From assembly GCF_005517195.1 (NCBI RefSeq), contig NZ_CP040244.1, positions 3,366,001 through 3,430,000 of the forward strand: a stretch of DNA of 64,000 bases, read 5' to 3'. Made by a program: the position numbers and the translations under genes. Source of the DNA: Streptomyces vilmorinianum. GTDB taxonomy: Bacteria; Actinomycetota; Actinomycetes; Streptomycetales; Streptomycetaceae. Within the stretch, counting starts at the first letter, position 1; every line of letters starts with the position of its first letter. Below the pieces are notes generated by a model. The model was not told the origin of the DNA and did not search any database. It saw only the letters and a program-made list of their open reading frames with translations. Positions 35,777 to 43,856 of this stretch are shown here, piece by piece.

Positions 35777-37798
35777 GTGTCCTCACTTCCTCACGCAGGT
35801 ACGCCCGTTCCGCCCGAGCCCGTGGAGCGCCCGCCTGCCGCCGACCCGCAGGCCGCGCCGTTCGGTGCGCCCGTGTTCCGCGCCGAACGGCCGCCCCGGC
35901 CCGCCCCGGACGGCCACATGGTCGTCTGCGGGGACGACGTGCTCGCCCACCGGCTGGCGGGTGAGCTCCACGACGTCTACGGGGAGCGGGTCACCCTGCT
36001 CGTACCCGCGCGGAGCGACGCCCCGCAGCGGCCGGCGGGCCGCCCGGGCCTCGCCTCCGCGCTCTTCGGGCGGGTGACGGCGGCCGTGACGCGCACGGCG
36101 GTCGGAGAACAGCGGGCCGGCGCGGCCGCGGGCCGGTCCGTCCGGCTCGTCGAGACGGCCGAGATCGACGACGCGGTGCTGATCGACGCGGGGGTCGAGA
36201 AGGCCGCCGCGCTCGCCCTCGTCCACGATGACGACGAGACGAACATCCGCGCGGCGCTCGCCGCCCGGCGTCTCAACCCACGACTGCGCCTGGTCATCCG
36301 GCTCTACAACCGCAAGCTCGGCCAGCACCTGGAATCCCTCCTGGACCAGGCCGGCGCCCTCGCCGAGCCCAGTCCCGACCCCGCGTTCCTCGATGCCTCG
36401 ACGACCGTGCTGTCCGACGCGGACACCGCGGCCCCCGCCCTCGCGGCCACCGCCGTCGCGGGCACCAGCAAGGTCGTCCAGGCCGGTGGCCTGCTCCTGC
36501 ACGCCGTCGAACGGACCCCGCCCGCCCACGGCGAGGTCGCCGACCCCGGCCTGTGCACCCTCGCCCTGCTGTCGGCGACCACCAACGACCCGGCAGGCTG
36601 CGAGGGCTCGGAGCGCAGCGGCGACGAGGGCCCGCTGCTGCTGCCCGACGACCGGGCGGTCGCGGCCGCCCCGGGCCGGGGCACGGTCGCCCTGGAGGCG
36701 ATCACATACGCCGGTCCGACCCTGGCCGCGAACCGGTTCGGCGCCTCCGGCCTGCCCGTCGGCTCGCTGTTCTCCCCCCGCCTTCGCTGGTCGCTCGCGG
36801 GCGTGGCCGCCGCCGTCGGCGCGATCGCCCTCGCCTCCTGGCTCACCACCGGCGACCACCCGCTGCACGCCGCGTATCTGACGCTCCTCGACCTCTTCGC
36901 CATCGGGGACCCGGCCGTCGGCGAGGCGACCAGCCGTCAGGTGCTGCAGATCCTCGCAGGATTCGTCGGCCTGCTGCTGATGCCGGTCCTGATCGCGGGA
37001 CTCCTGGAGGCGCTCGGCACCTTCCGTACGGCGACCGCGCTGCGCCGCCCGCCGCGCGGCCTGTCCGGGCATGTGGTGCTCCTCGGCCTCGGCAAGGTCG
37101 GCACACGCGTCCTCGCGCGTCTGCGGAGGCTGGACATCCCCGTGGTCTGCGTCGAGTCCGACCCGGAGGCGCGCGGCATCGCGCTGGCCCGCCGGCTGCG
37201 CGTGCCGACCGTCATCGGGGACGTCACCGAGGAGGGCGTCCTGGAGGCCGCCCGCATCCATCGGGCCCACGCTCTCCTCGCCCTGACCAGTATCGACATC
37301 ACCAACCTGGAGGCCGCGCTCTACGCCCGCTCCGTCAGATCCGATCTGCGGGTCGCCCTGCGGCTGTACGACGACGACTTCGCCACCGCCGTCTACCGCA
37401 CCCTGCGCGCGGCCCACCCCGAGGCTCTCACCCGCAGCCGCAGCGTCTCCCACCTGGCGGCCCCCGCCTTCGCCGGCGCCATGATGGGCCGCCAGATCCT
37501 GGGCGCCATCCCGGTGGAGCGCCGTGTGCTGCTCTTCGCGGCCGTCGGGGCGGCGGGCAACCCGCTCCTCGAGGGCAGGACGGTGGCCGAGGCCTTCCGC
37601 CCGGGAGCCTGGCGGGTCATCGCGCTGGCCACCGGCCCCGCACCCCTCGGCCACCGCGGAGCGGGACTCGTCTGGCAACTGGACCCCGCCCGCGTCCTGG
37701 CCCCGGAGGACCGGGTCGTCCTCGCCGCCACCCGTCGCGGCCTCGCCGAACTCCTCGGCCACCGCCCGCGTCAGCCCGTACCGGACCCCGTCGGCTGA
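35777..37798 (+). CDS. Double-RCK (TrkA-N) membrane protein, ion-channel-like
   Basis: A 673-residue protein with two nucleotide-binding RCK/TrkA-N domains and a membrane part between. The first Rossmann segment begins HMVVCGDDVLAHRLAGELHD (about residue 47); the second is GHVVLLGLGKVGTRVLARLR (about residue 431) with VVCVESDPEARGI. Two to three hydrophobic spans lie at about 335-425 (WSLAGVAAAVGAIALASWL; VLQILAGFVGLLLMPVLIAG). Between the spans, where potassium channels have TVGYGD, the sequence is DLFAIGDPAVGE, so selectivity may differ. GTG at 35777 is my start; an upstream frame lacks homology. The 3' end overlaps the convergent MFS gene by 28 bp. It may be a channel, or a NAD-sensing regulator of unknown cargo. 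Confidence 0.75.
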   Translation: MSSLPHAGTPVPPEPVERPPAADPQAAPFGAPVFRAERPPRPAPDGHMVVCGDDVLAHRLAGELHDVYGERVTLLVPARSDAPQRPAGRPGLASALFGRVTAAVTRTAVGEQRAGAAAGRSVRLVETAEIDDAVLIDAGVEKAAALALVHDDDETNIRAALAARRLNPRLRLVIRLYNRKLGQHLESLLDQAGALAEPSPDPAFLDASTTVLSDADTAAPALAATAVAGTSKVVQAGGLLLHAVERTPPAHGEVADPGLCTLALLSATTNDPAGCEGSERSGDEGPLLLPDDRAVAAAPGRGTVALEAITYAGPTLAANRFGASGLPVGSLFSPRLRWSLAGVAAAVGAIALASWLTTGDHPLHAAYLTLLDLFAIGDPAVGEATSRQVLQILAGFVGLLLMPVLIAGLLEALGTFRTATALRRPPRGLSGHVVLLGLGKVGTRVLARLRRLDIPVVCVESDPEARGIALARRLRVPTVIGDVTEEGVLEAARIHRAHALLALTSIDITNLEAALYARSVRSDLRVALRLYDDDFATAVYRTLRAAHPEALTRSRSVSHLAAPAFAGAMMGRQILGAIPVERRVLLFAAVGAAGNPLLEGRTVAEAFRPGAWRVIALATGPAPLGHRGAGLVWQLDPARVLAPEDRVVLAATRRGLAELLGHRPRQPVPDPVG

Positions 37799-39003
37799 GA
37801 CGCTGCCACGATCTCGCCGCGCGGAGCGCGCCGGAGGAAGTGGTGGAGCGCGGCGCCGACGAACTGCGTCGCGGCGGCGGCCAGGAGCAGCAGGGCAGGG
37901 GGCGCCTGCGCCGCGAGCCCGGTCAGCGCGGCGCCGCACGCCGCCGCCGAGATCTTGAGCCCGGCGCCCAGGGTGAAGACCTGGGTCCGTACACCGGCCG
38001 GCGCGTGGTCCGCCCGGATCCGCAGGGTCGCCGTCAGCAGCGGTCCGTCGCACAGCCCGGCCGCGCCGAACAGGGCCGCGCACACGAGCGGCGAGGGAAC
38101 GAGGGCCGCCGCGGCCAGGGCCACGCCGGTGCCGAGCAGCGTCGCGCCGACCAGCCGTCCGGCCGGCACGCGCGGCCACAGCCGGTCGACGGCGAGCGAC
38201 CCGACGAGCGCGCCGACGGCGAACGCGGTCATCAGGAGCCCGCCGTCGCCCGGTCGGCCACGCTCGGCCGACAGCAGCACGGCCGTCGTGGTGAGACCGC
38301 CCATCCCGAGGAAACCGACGCAGGTGGCGGCTGTGACCGCCCGTAGCTCCCGAACGCCGTAGACGGCCACGAGTCCGGCCACAAGAGCAGCCCCCAGGGA
38401 CCGTCGTCGAACGACCTGTGCCCCCGGCGCACCGGGCGCGGAACCTGTCGGGGTCCCGCGTCCTGCCGGCAGGAACGCGGCGAGGAGGGCGGCGAGGGCC
38501 GCGGAGCATCCCAGGCCCGCGACGGCGGCCCCCGGTCCCGCGACCGTCGCCGTCGATGCCGCCAGGGCGGGTCCCGCGACGGACGCGGCGTTGTACACCG
38601 TGGAGTCGCGGGCGTAGGCGCGGTCGCGCTCCCGCCCCGGGCGGGCGAGGGAGGCGACCAGGCTGGAGAGGCCGCCGGAGACCACCGGACCGCAACCGCC
38701 GCCGAGCAGGGCGACGGCGAGGACGACCGCGACCGGGGCGCGCCCGGTGAGGAGCGCCAGTGTCAGGACGGCGACGGCGAGGCCGCCCAGCGCGGCGGCA
38801 TGGAAGAGCACGGGCCTGCGCACCCGTTCGGCGAGCGCCCCGGCCAAGGGGGCCGCGGCGATGTGCGGCGCCATCCACGCGGTGAGGACGAGCGCGCCCA
38901 GGCGCGCGTCGCCCGTCCGCGCGAGTGCGAGCAGGACCACGGCGACGGGCATGCCCTCCTCGGCGAGCCGGGCGAAGAACGCCGTCCCCAGATAGTGCCG
39001 CAC
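37771..39003 (-). CDS. MFS-family exporter
   Basis: A 410-residue major facilitator with about twelve hydrophobic segments, ending in a basic tail. The first span is MPVAVVLLALARTGDAR and the cytoplasmic loop between spans 2 and 3 holds GALAERVRRPVLFHAAAL, the usual Asp/Arg-rich MFS loop in altered form. I prefer GTG at 39003, which has GGGGAG upstream; another GTG at 39024 lies close to the operator. It is divergent from a CGNR-type regulator across a perfect 12-bp inverted repeat, an arrangement typical of an efflux pump with its own regulator. Substrate unknown. Confidence 0.82.
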   Translation of the reverse strand: MRHYLGTAFFARLAEEGMPVAVVLLALARTGDARLGALVLTAWMAPHIAAAPLAGALAERVRRPVLFHAAALGGLAVAVLTLALLTGRAPVAVVLAVALLGGGCGPVVSGGLSSLVASLARPGRERDRAYARDSTVYNAASVAGPALAASTATVAGPGAAVAGLGCSAALAALLAAFLPAGRGTPTGSAPGAPGAQVVRRRSLGAALVAGLVAVYGVRELRAVTAATCVGFLGMGGLTTTAVLLSAERGRPGDGGLLMTAFAVGALVGSLAVDRLWPRVPAGRLVGATLLGTGVALAAAALVPSPLVCAALFGAAGLCDGPLLTATLRIRADHAPAGVRTQVFTLGAGLKISAAACGAALTGLAAQAPPALLLLAAAATQFVGAALHHFLRRAPRGEIVAASQPTGSGTG

Positions 39004-39028
39004 GGCTCTCCCCACCCCGACCACCCCC

Positions 39029-39060
39029 GTGTAACGTCTTGGTGGAAGAAGACGTTACAC
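39029..39060. promoter_or_regulatory. Perfect 12-bp inverted repeat operator between MFS and CGNR genes
   Basis: GTGTAACGTCTT and AAGACGTTACAC flank an 8-base spacer (GGTGGAAG). The element is centred between the divergent MFS exporter and CGNR regulator genes, 18 bp from the regulator ATG at 39079. It is the obvious candidate operator for the CGNR protein. Confidence 0.75.
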
Positions 39061-39078
39061 GCACGAACGGCGGTCCTC

Positions 39079-39627
39079 ATGAACGATTCCGGCCAGGGTT
39101 TCCGGCCCGCGCAGCGGCTGATCGACCTCGCGAACGCGGTACGGGACACTCCCCGGCTGCCCCGTGAAGCCCTCGCCGAGCTGCTGGCCCGCCATGGCGA
39201 GAACCCGGACGACCTCACCCCGGCCGCGTTCTCCGCGACCGACGCCGAGGAGCTGCGCGCCGCCGTCACCCGCATCAGCGGGGTGCTCGACGAGACCGAC
39301 CCCGACCGCGCGGCCGGGGAGCTCAACTCCCTGCTCGCCGCACACGCGGGACCGCCACGGCTCTCGCGCCACGACGGCCACCCCTGGCATCTGCACGTCG
39401 ACCGGGGTGACGACACCGGCTGGGCGGACTGGTTCCTCGCGTCCAGCGCCCTCGCCCTCGCCCGGATTCTCACCGAGTACGGCCGGATCACCTGGGGCGT
39501 CTGTGCCGCCGCCCGTTGCTCCACGTTCTACTTGGGCACCGGCCCCGGCAGCGCCCGGCGGTACTGCTCCGCCACCTGCGCCTCCCGCGAGCGCGTCGCC
39601 GCCCACCGGCGCCGCGCCAGGACGTGA
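39079..39627 (+). CDS. CGNR zinc-finger transcription regulator
   Basis: A 182-residue protein of the CGNR (ABATE plus zinc finger) family. The N-terminal part starts GFRPAQRLIDLANAVRDTPR, the expected ligand-sensing ABATE domain. The C-terminal zinc finger reads CAAARCSTFYLGTG, then RRYCSATCASRERVAAHRRR, with four cysteines in the family spacing; the signature CGNR is here CASR. A basic C-terminus should contact DNA. ATG 39079 follows the operator repeat closely and lacks a strong ribosome site, suggesting low or autoregulated expression. The divergent MFS gene is the likely target. Confidence 0.82.
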   Translation: MNDSGQGFRPAQRLIDLANAVRDTPRLPREALAELLARHGENPDDLTPAAFSATDAEELRAAVTRISGVLDETDPDRAAGELNSLLAAHAGPPRLSRHDGHPWHLHVDRGDDTGWADWFLASSALALARILTEYGRITWGVCAAARCSTFYLGTGPGSARRYCSATCASRERVAAHRRRART

Positions 39628-39726
39628 CCAACTCCGTTCGAAACGGAGCAGGTTGACCGTAGGATCTGACCGCTCGCGAGTCGCATCGGTCCGCCCCGGG
39701 TCCGCCCTCGTCGTCAGGAGTGCCAG

Positions 39727-40968
39727 GTGAACGCCTCGCCGTACCGTCTCGACCCCGCCGGCGGCTGCCCGCACGCCGCCAACGCCCGGCTGCTCGCTCA
39801 GGGGGCCGTGGCCCCCGTGGTGCTGCCCGGCGACATCGAGGGCATGGCCGTGCTCGGGCACGACGCGCTGCGCGACTTTCTCTCCCACCCCGAAGTCGCC
39901 AAGGGAGCCCAGCACTTCACCGCCCTCGGCGAGGGCCGCATACCCGAGGGCTGGCCGCTGCGCACCTTCGCCACCGTCCAGGGCATGACCACCGCCGACG
40001 GCACCGACCACCGCCGGCTGCGCTCCCTGGTCGGCAAGGCGTTCACCGCGCGCCGTGTCGAGGAGCTGCGCCCCCGGATCGAGGCGGTCACCGCCGGGCT
40101 CCTCGACCGGCTCGCCGACGCCGCCCGAGCGGGCGACGGCGTCGCCGACCTGCGGCGGCACTTCGCCCTTCCGCTGCCCCTCGGCGTCATCTGCGAACTG
40201 TTCGGCGTAGAGGAGAGGCACCAGGACCGCCTGCACCACCTCTCCAGTCAGGTCGTCGCCACCGACATCGGTCCCGAGCAGGCCGTCGCGGCCAACCGGG
40301 AGCTCCTGGAGGTCCTCACCGCCATCGCGGCCGACCGGGCCCGCGACCCCGGCGACGACCTCACCAGTGCGCTGATCGCCGCCCGGGACGAGGGCGGCGA
40401 CCGGCTCAGCCAGCCCGAACTCATCGGCACCCTGGTCCTGATGATCATCGCCGGCCACGAGACCACGCTCAACCTCGTCACCAACGCCGTGCGCGCCCTG
40501 TGCGCCCACCGCGACCAGCTCGCCCACCTCACCGAGGGGCGCGCCGACTGGTCGGCCGCGGTCGAGGAGACCCTGCGCTGGGACAGCCCGGTGAGCTACT
40601 TCCCGTTCCGCTACCCCACCCGTGACCTGACCGTCGACGGCACCCTGATCCCCAAGGGCACGCCGGTCCTGGCCGGCTACTCGGCGGCAGGCCGCGACAC
40701 GAAGGCCCACGGCCCGGACGCCGACCGCTTCGACATCACCCGCGCCCCGGCCGCCACACACCTCTCCCTGGGCCACGGCCCCCACTACTGCCTGGGCGCC
40801 CCGCTCGCCCGCATGGAGGCGAGGATCGCCCTGGAAGCGCTCTTCACCCGCTTCCCCGACCTGGACCTGGCCGTCCCCGAAGCGGACCTGACCCGCCACG
40901 CGAGCTTCGTCGGCAACAGCGTGCGAACCCTGCCCGTACGTCTCGCCGGCCGCAGCCGCCCCTTCTAG
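39727..40968 (+). CDS. Cytochrome P450
   Basis: A 413-residue soluble bacterial P450. The I-helix oxygen-activation motif is IIAGHETTLN (about residue 241), the K-helix is EETLRWDSPV, and the haem-binding loop is LSLGHGPHYCLGAPLARME with the cysteine ligand at about residue 357. GTG at 39727 follows CAGGAGTG. No ferredoxin or reductase gene is adjacent, so it must use redox partners from elsewhere. The substrate is unknown; no biosynthetic cluster surrounds it. A small unrelated gene is convergent 7 bp downstream. Confidence 0.93.
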   Translation: MNASPYRLDPAGGCPHAANARLLAQGAVAPVVLPGDIEGMAVLGHDALRDFLSHPEVAKGAQHFTALGEGRIPEGWPLRTFATVQGMTTADGTDHRRLRSLVGKAFTARRVEELRPRIEAVTAGLLDRLADAARAGDGVADLRRHFALPLPLGVICELFGVEERHQDRLHHLSSQVVATDIGPEQAVAANRELLEVLTAIAADRARDPGDDLTSALIAARDEGGDRLSQPELIGTLVLMIIAGHETTLNLVTNAVRALCAHRDQLAHLTEGRADWSAAVEETLRWDSPVSYFPFRYPTRDLTVDGTLIPKGTPVLAGYSAAGRDTKAHGPDADRFDITRAPAATHLSLGHGPHYCLGAPLARMEARIALEALFTRFPDLDLAVPEADLTRHASFVGNSVRTLPVRLAGRSRPF

Positions 40969-40975
40969 GAGATGC

Positions 40976-41221
40976 TCAGCCCGCGCGGCCGCGATCGCCC
41001 GCGGGGGAGGCGCGCAAGGCCGAGACGAGGCGCAGGAGATGCGCCTCGTTGCCCGAGAGGCCCGCGGCGCGCAGGGCCTCGTCGGCCTCGGTCATGGGGT
41101 GGGTGAGCATCGCCGCCGCGTAGGGCACGAGGTGCGGATCGGTCAGCACGGCCTGGGTGGACTCCAGAAGGCGAAGGTACGCCTGGGCGGCGGCGCGCTC
41201 ACGGGCGGTGATCGTGGTCAT
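40976..41221 (-). CDS. Small alpha-helical protein of unknown function
   Basis: An 81-residue protein without a family I recognise. It begins MTTITARERAAAQAYLRLLE and seems fully helical, with the later stretch ADEALRAAGLSGNEAHLLRL. ATG at 41221 has a strong GAGGGAG ribosome site, which supports it as real. It lies 56 bp after the NUDIX gene on the same strand and may share its transcript. Confidence 0.6.
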   Translation of the reverse strand: MTTITARERAAAQAYLRLLESTQAVLTDPHLVPYAAAMLTHPMTEADEALRAAGLSGNEAHLLRLVSALRASPAGDRGRAG

Positions 41222-41277
41222 GTCGGGCTCCCTCTCGACAGGTTGGCACCCTCCACCCTCTCGTACGGGTCTGACAA

Positions 41278-41760
41278 TCAGGGTTCGCCCCGCCCGTCCA
41301 GGTGCGCGGAGAGCCTGTCGAGGAAGACCCGCTGGGCCGCGACGAGCAGCGGTGCGGCCGCCTCGGGGGCGAACCAGCCGACCCGGTCGATCTCCGGGAA
41401 CTCCCGCTGGACGCCCGAACCGCGCGGCCACTCCATGGTGAACGTCCCCGGCACGACCCGGGTCGGGTCGAGATCGGCCTCCACCGCCCAGATCGTGACG
41501 GTCTTTCCGTTCGTCTGCCGTACCTCGCCGAGCGCGATCCGTTCCCCGTCCGGGGCCGGCAGGCCGAGCTCCTCCTCGAACTCGCGGCGGGCGGCGGCCT
41601 CCGGTGTCTCCTCGGGGCCGTACTCGCCCTTCGGGATCGACCAGGCCGCGACGTCCTTCGACGACCAGAAGGGCCCGCCCATATGGCCGATGAGCACCTC
41701 GAAGCCACCGTCCGCCGTTCTGCGGAAGAGAAGAAGCCCAGCACTGCGCTTGTCCGGCAT
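41278..41760 (-). CDS. NUDIX hydrolase
   Basis: A 160-residue NUDIX hydrolase. The metal-binding Nudix box GEYGPEETPEAAARREFEEE-LGL (about residues 45-67) fits GX5EX7REUXEEXGU exactly. The N-terminus SAGLLLFRRTADGGFEVLIG and the WSIPKGEY approach resemble the diadenosine-polyphosphate/ADP-ribose-type members seen with phosphoglycerate-mutase domains, but no histidine phosphatase domain is fused here. It should cleave a nucleoside diphosphate linked to another group; the substrate cannot be inferred. The start ATG at 41760 fits the family. Confidence 0.88.
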   Translation of the reverse strand: MPDKRSAGLLLFRRTADGGFEVLIGHMGGPFWSSKDVAAWSIPKGEYGPEETPEAAARREFEEELGLPAPDGERIALGEVRQTNGKTVTIWAVEADLDPTRVVPGTFTMEWPRGSGVQREFPEIDRVGWFAPEAAAPLLVAAQRVFLDRLSAHLDGRGEP

Positions 41761-41783
41761 ACCGACCAGTGTGGCCGAACGCG

Positions 41784-42518
41784 TCAGATACCGCAGCTAC
41801 TCGCCGACCAGTAGCGGGAGGCGCGGGTGTCCACGTGCGCGTGGTCGCCGTGGCCCGGGTAGCCGGGGCCGAGGATCCCGTTGAACCCGTGGTAGCGCGC
41901 CTGCTTGGCCAGGGTGCACAGCGACGGCGACCCCGTCAGGTCGACCCCGTCACCGTACAGATGGCGGCTGTCCGACGACCCGCCGACCGCCGAGTTGCAG
42001 GCGTACGAGCGGAAGCCGCTGCTCACCGAGATCGGTACGTCGCCCAGCGCGTGGCGCATCGCCTCCAGTTTCCACATCGCGCGCAGGGCGTTGGACTTCG
42101 CGGTGGCCGCGCTGACGGCGCCGCCGGAGTAGTCGCTGTTGCACTTGTTGAGCTCGGCGTAGGTGAAGTGGACCGGGGTGCAGTCCGCGTCCTGGAGGGC
42201 GTACAGCTTCGAGAAGGTCGCGGGACCGGCGACACCGTCCGCGGCCAGTCCGTACGCCTGCTGGAAGCGGGTCACCGCCGCCTTGGTGGCGGGGCCGTAG
42301 TCGCCGTCGACGGCGAGCACGGCGCCGTAGCCGGGATAGCCGGCGACCCGGATCTGCAGTTGCGTCACGTCCGCACCGGACATGCCCGAGGACAGCGTGC
42401 GGCCCCAGGTGTAGCACTCGTCCGCGTGCGCCGTGCCGGATGTGGCGAGCGTGCCCGCGAGGGCGGCGACCACCACCAGGACCGTGGCGAGCAGGGATCT
42501 GACCATGCGCCGGGCCAT
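41784..42518 (-). CDS. Secreted zinc D-Ala-D-Ala carboxypeptidase (M15) with peptidoglycan-binding domain
   Basis: A 244-residue secreted cell-wall hydrolase. The signal peptide ends near TSGTAHADE (about residue 31). A PG_binding_1 repeat follows (SGADVTQLQIRVAGYPGYGA, VDGDYGPATKAAVTRFQQAY), then the M15 catalytic domain with zinc ligands in SRHLYGDGVDL (H-x6-D type) and HGDHAHVD (H-x-H). This matches the Streptomyces albus G-type DD-peptidase architecture. ATG at 42518 has GGAGGTG five bases upstream. It is solo, with the glycerol flavoprotein operon end 117 bp away upstream on the same strand. Confidence 0.9.
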   Translation of the reverse strand: MARRMVRSLLATVLVVVAALAGTLATSGTAHADECYTWGRTLSSGMSGADVTQLQIRVAGYPGYGAVLAVDGDYGPATKAAVTRFQQAYGLAADGVAGPATFSKLYALQDADCTPVHFTYAELNKCNSDYSGGAVSAATAKSNALRAMWKLEAMRHALGDVPISVSSGFRSYACNSAVGGSSDSRHLYGDGVDLTGSPSLCTLAKQARYHGFNGILGPGYPGHGDHAHVDTRASRYWSASSCGI

Positions 42519-42635
42519 GACACCTCCGTGTCGAAGAGACGGGATCTCCGTCATGAGCATGACGATGAGGATGGGGTGGCGCGGGGCGCTGGTCAACGGT
42601 GCGGGACATGTGCCAATGGCCCAGGCCACTGGCGC

Positions 42636-43856
42636 CTACGAGCCGATCCGCACCGTCACCGGACCGCCCGCCGGATCCACCCGGCGCGCCCATCCGGCGC
42701 CCAGCCGCACGGAGCGGTGCGGCCACGCCGTGCCGAGGAGCTGTGAGCGGTGGAGGATACGGCCGTCCTGCGAGACCTCCACGAGCGGACGCGACAGTGG
42801 CTCCCTCACCCGCAGCAGAAACGCACGGCCGGCGGCCCCTTCGTCGATCCGGTTCGGTGCCACCCACCGCAGGGCGCCGGCCGCCGTCACCGGCACCCCC
42901 GAGAGCGGCCACGGCGCCCCCGCCAGGTGTCGGAGCACCGCGTCCGCCACCCCGCGCCCCTCGCCCGCGGCCGCGCCCGCCGATTCGACCCCGCGCAGCA
43001 CGTTGCCCGCCGCGAACACCCCCGCCGATCCCGTACGGAAGGAGCCGTCGACCGCGGGCCCGCGCGTACCCGGGTCGAGCGGCACCCCGCCCTCACGGGC
43101 CAGCTCGTGGTCCGGGATCCAGTCCCCGGTGAAGACGACCGTGTCGCAGCGGATCACCCCGGACCGTCCGTCGAGACGGCTCACGCCGACGCCCGTGAGC
43201 CGCCCCCGGCCCAGCAGCTCCGTCACCCTCGCGCCCGTGAGCAGCGGCGGAGGCGGTACAGCCCCGAACCGCCGGGGCCCGCGCGACTGCTCCGTGACCA
43301 TGGCCACCACCTCCACCCCGGCCCCGCGGAGCGTGCGCACCGCATGCTGGGCCACCGGCTCCGCGCCGAGCACGACGGCCCGCCGCCCGAGGCGCTCGCG
43401 GCGCACCCCGTACAGATGGACGGACTGCTGCAGCTCGCCGGTCGTCAGCACCCCGGCCGGTCGTGTCCCGGGCACCAGGCGCGCGCTGCGCGGCCGTTCG
43501 CGTGCCCCGGTCGCGAGGACCACCGCCCGCGCCGTGATCCTCTCGAGCCCGGTCGGGGCCGTGACGTCCAGGGTGAGGGGGCCCGACCAGCCGACGGCCG
43601 AGACCCGGGTACGGACTGCGGCCCCGGCCACCATCGCCGCCCGCGCCAGCCGCCGCGCGTACGCGGGCCCGTCCAGCGGGCGGCCGAAGTCGGCCAGGCC
43701 GAAGCCGCCGTGGAAGCAGTGGCGCGGCACACCGCCGGCCTCCTGCTCCCGCTCAAGGACCTCGATCCGGTACGGGCCCGCGGCGGCGAGACGGGCGGCC
43801 GCGGCGAGCCCGGCGGGCCCCGCGCCGACGACGAGCACGTCCACCGTACGGTTCAC
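42636..43856 (-). CDS. FAD/NAD(P)-dependent oxidoreductase of the glycerol operon (GlpB-like partner)
   Basis: A 406-residue flavoprotein. The FAD-binding Rossmann motif is [20 protein letters not shown] at residues 6-25; an ATG-like VVLATGARERPRSARL motif and a second FAD contact (GVFAAGNVLRGVESAG) complete the pyridine-nucleotide-disulphide-oxidoreductase type fold, without a redox CxxxxC. GTG 43856 overlaps the stop of the upstream dehydrogenase gene (GTGA) and has GGAG four bases ahead, which fixes the start. It is the third gene of the glycerol kinase operon. By analogy with GlpA/GlpB-type pairs it may pass electrons from glycerol-3-phosphate oxidation to an acceptor; this is inference. 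Confidence 0.8.
   Translation of the reverse strand: MNRTVDVLVVGAGPAGLAAAARLAAAGPYRIEVLEREQEAGGVPRHCFHGGFGLADFGRPLDGPAYARRLARAAMVAGAAVRTRVSAVGWSGPLTLDVTAPTGLERITARAVVLATGARERPRSARLVPGTRPAGVLTTGELQQSVHLYGVRRERLGRRAVVLGAEPVAQHAVRTLRGAGVEVVAMVTEQSRGPRRFGAVPPPPLLTGARVTELLGRGRLTGVGVSRLDGRSGVIRCDTVVFTGDWIPDHELAREGGVPLDPGTRGPAVDGSFRTGSAGVFAAGNVLRGVESAGAAAGEGRGVADAVLRHLAGAPWPLSGVPVTAAGALRWVAPNRIDEGAAGRAFLLRVREPLSRPLVEVSQDGRILHRSQLLGTAWPHRSVRLGAGWARRVDPAGGPVTVRIGS

Noticed and set aside
35783..39064. A 1093-codon minus-strand frame across the RCK protein and the MFS exporter
   Set aside because: Shadow frame spanning two real genes in other frames; no start signal or motif.
41278..42518. NUDIX and M15 peptidase genes considered as part of a biosynthetic cluster with the P450
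   Set aside because: No synthase, tailoring set or resistance gene around; the genes are separately oriented and ordinary.
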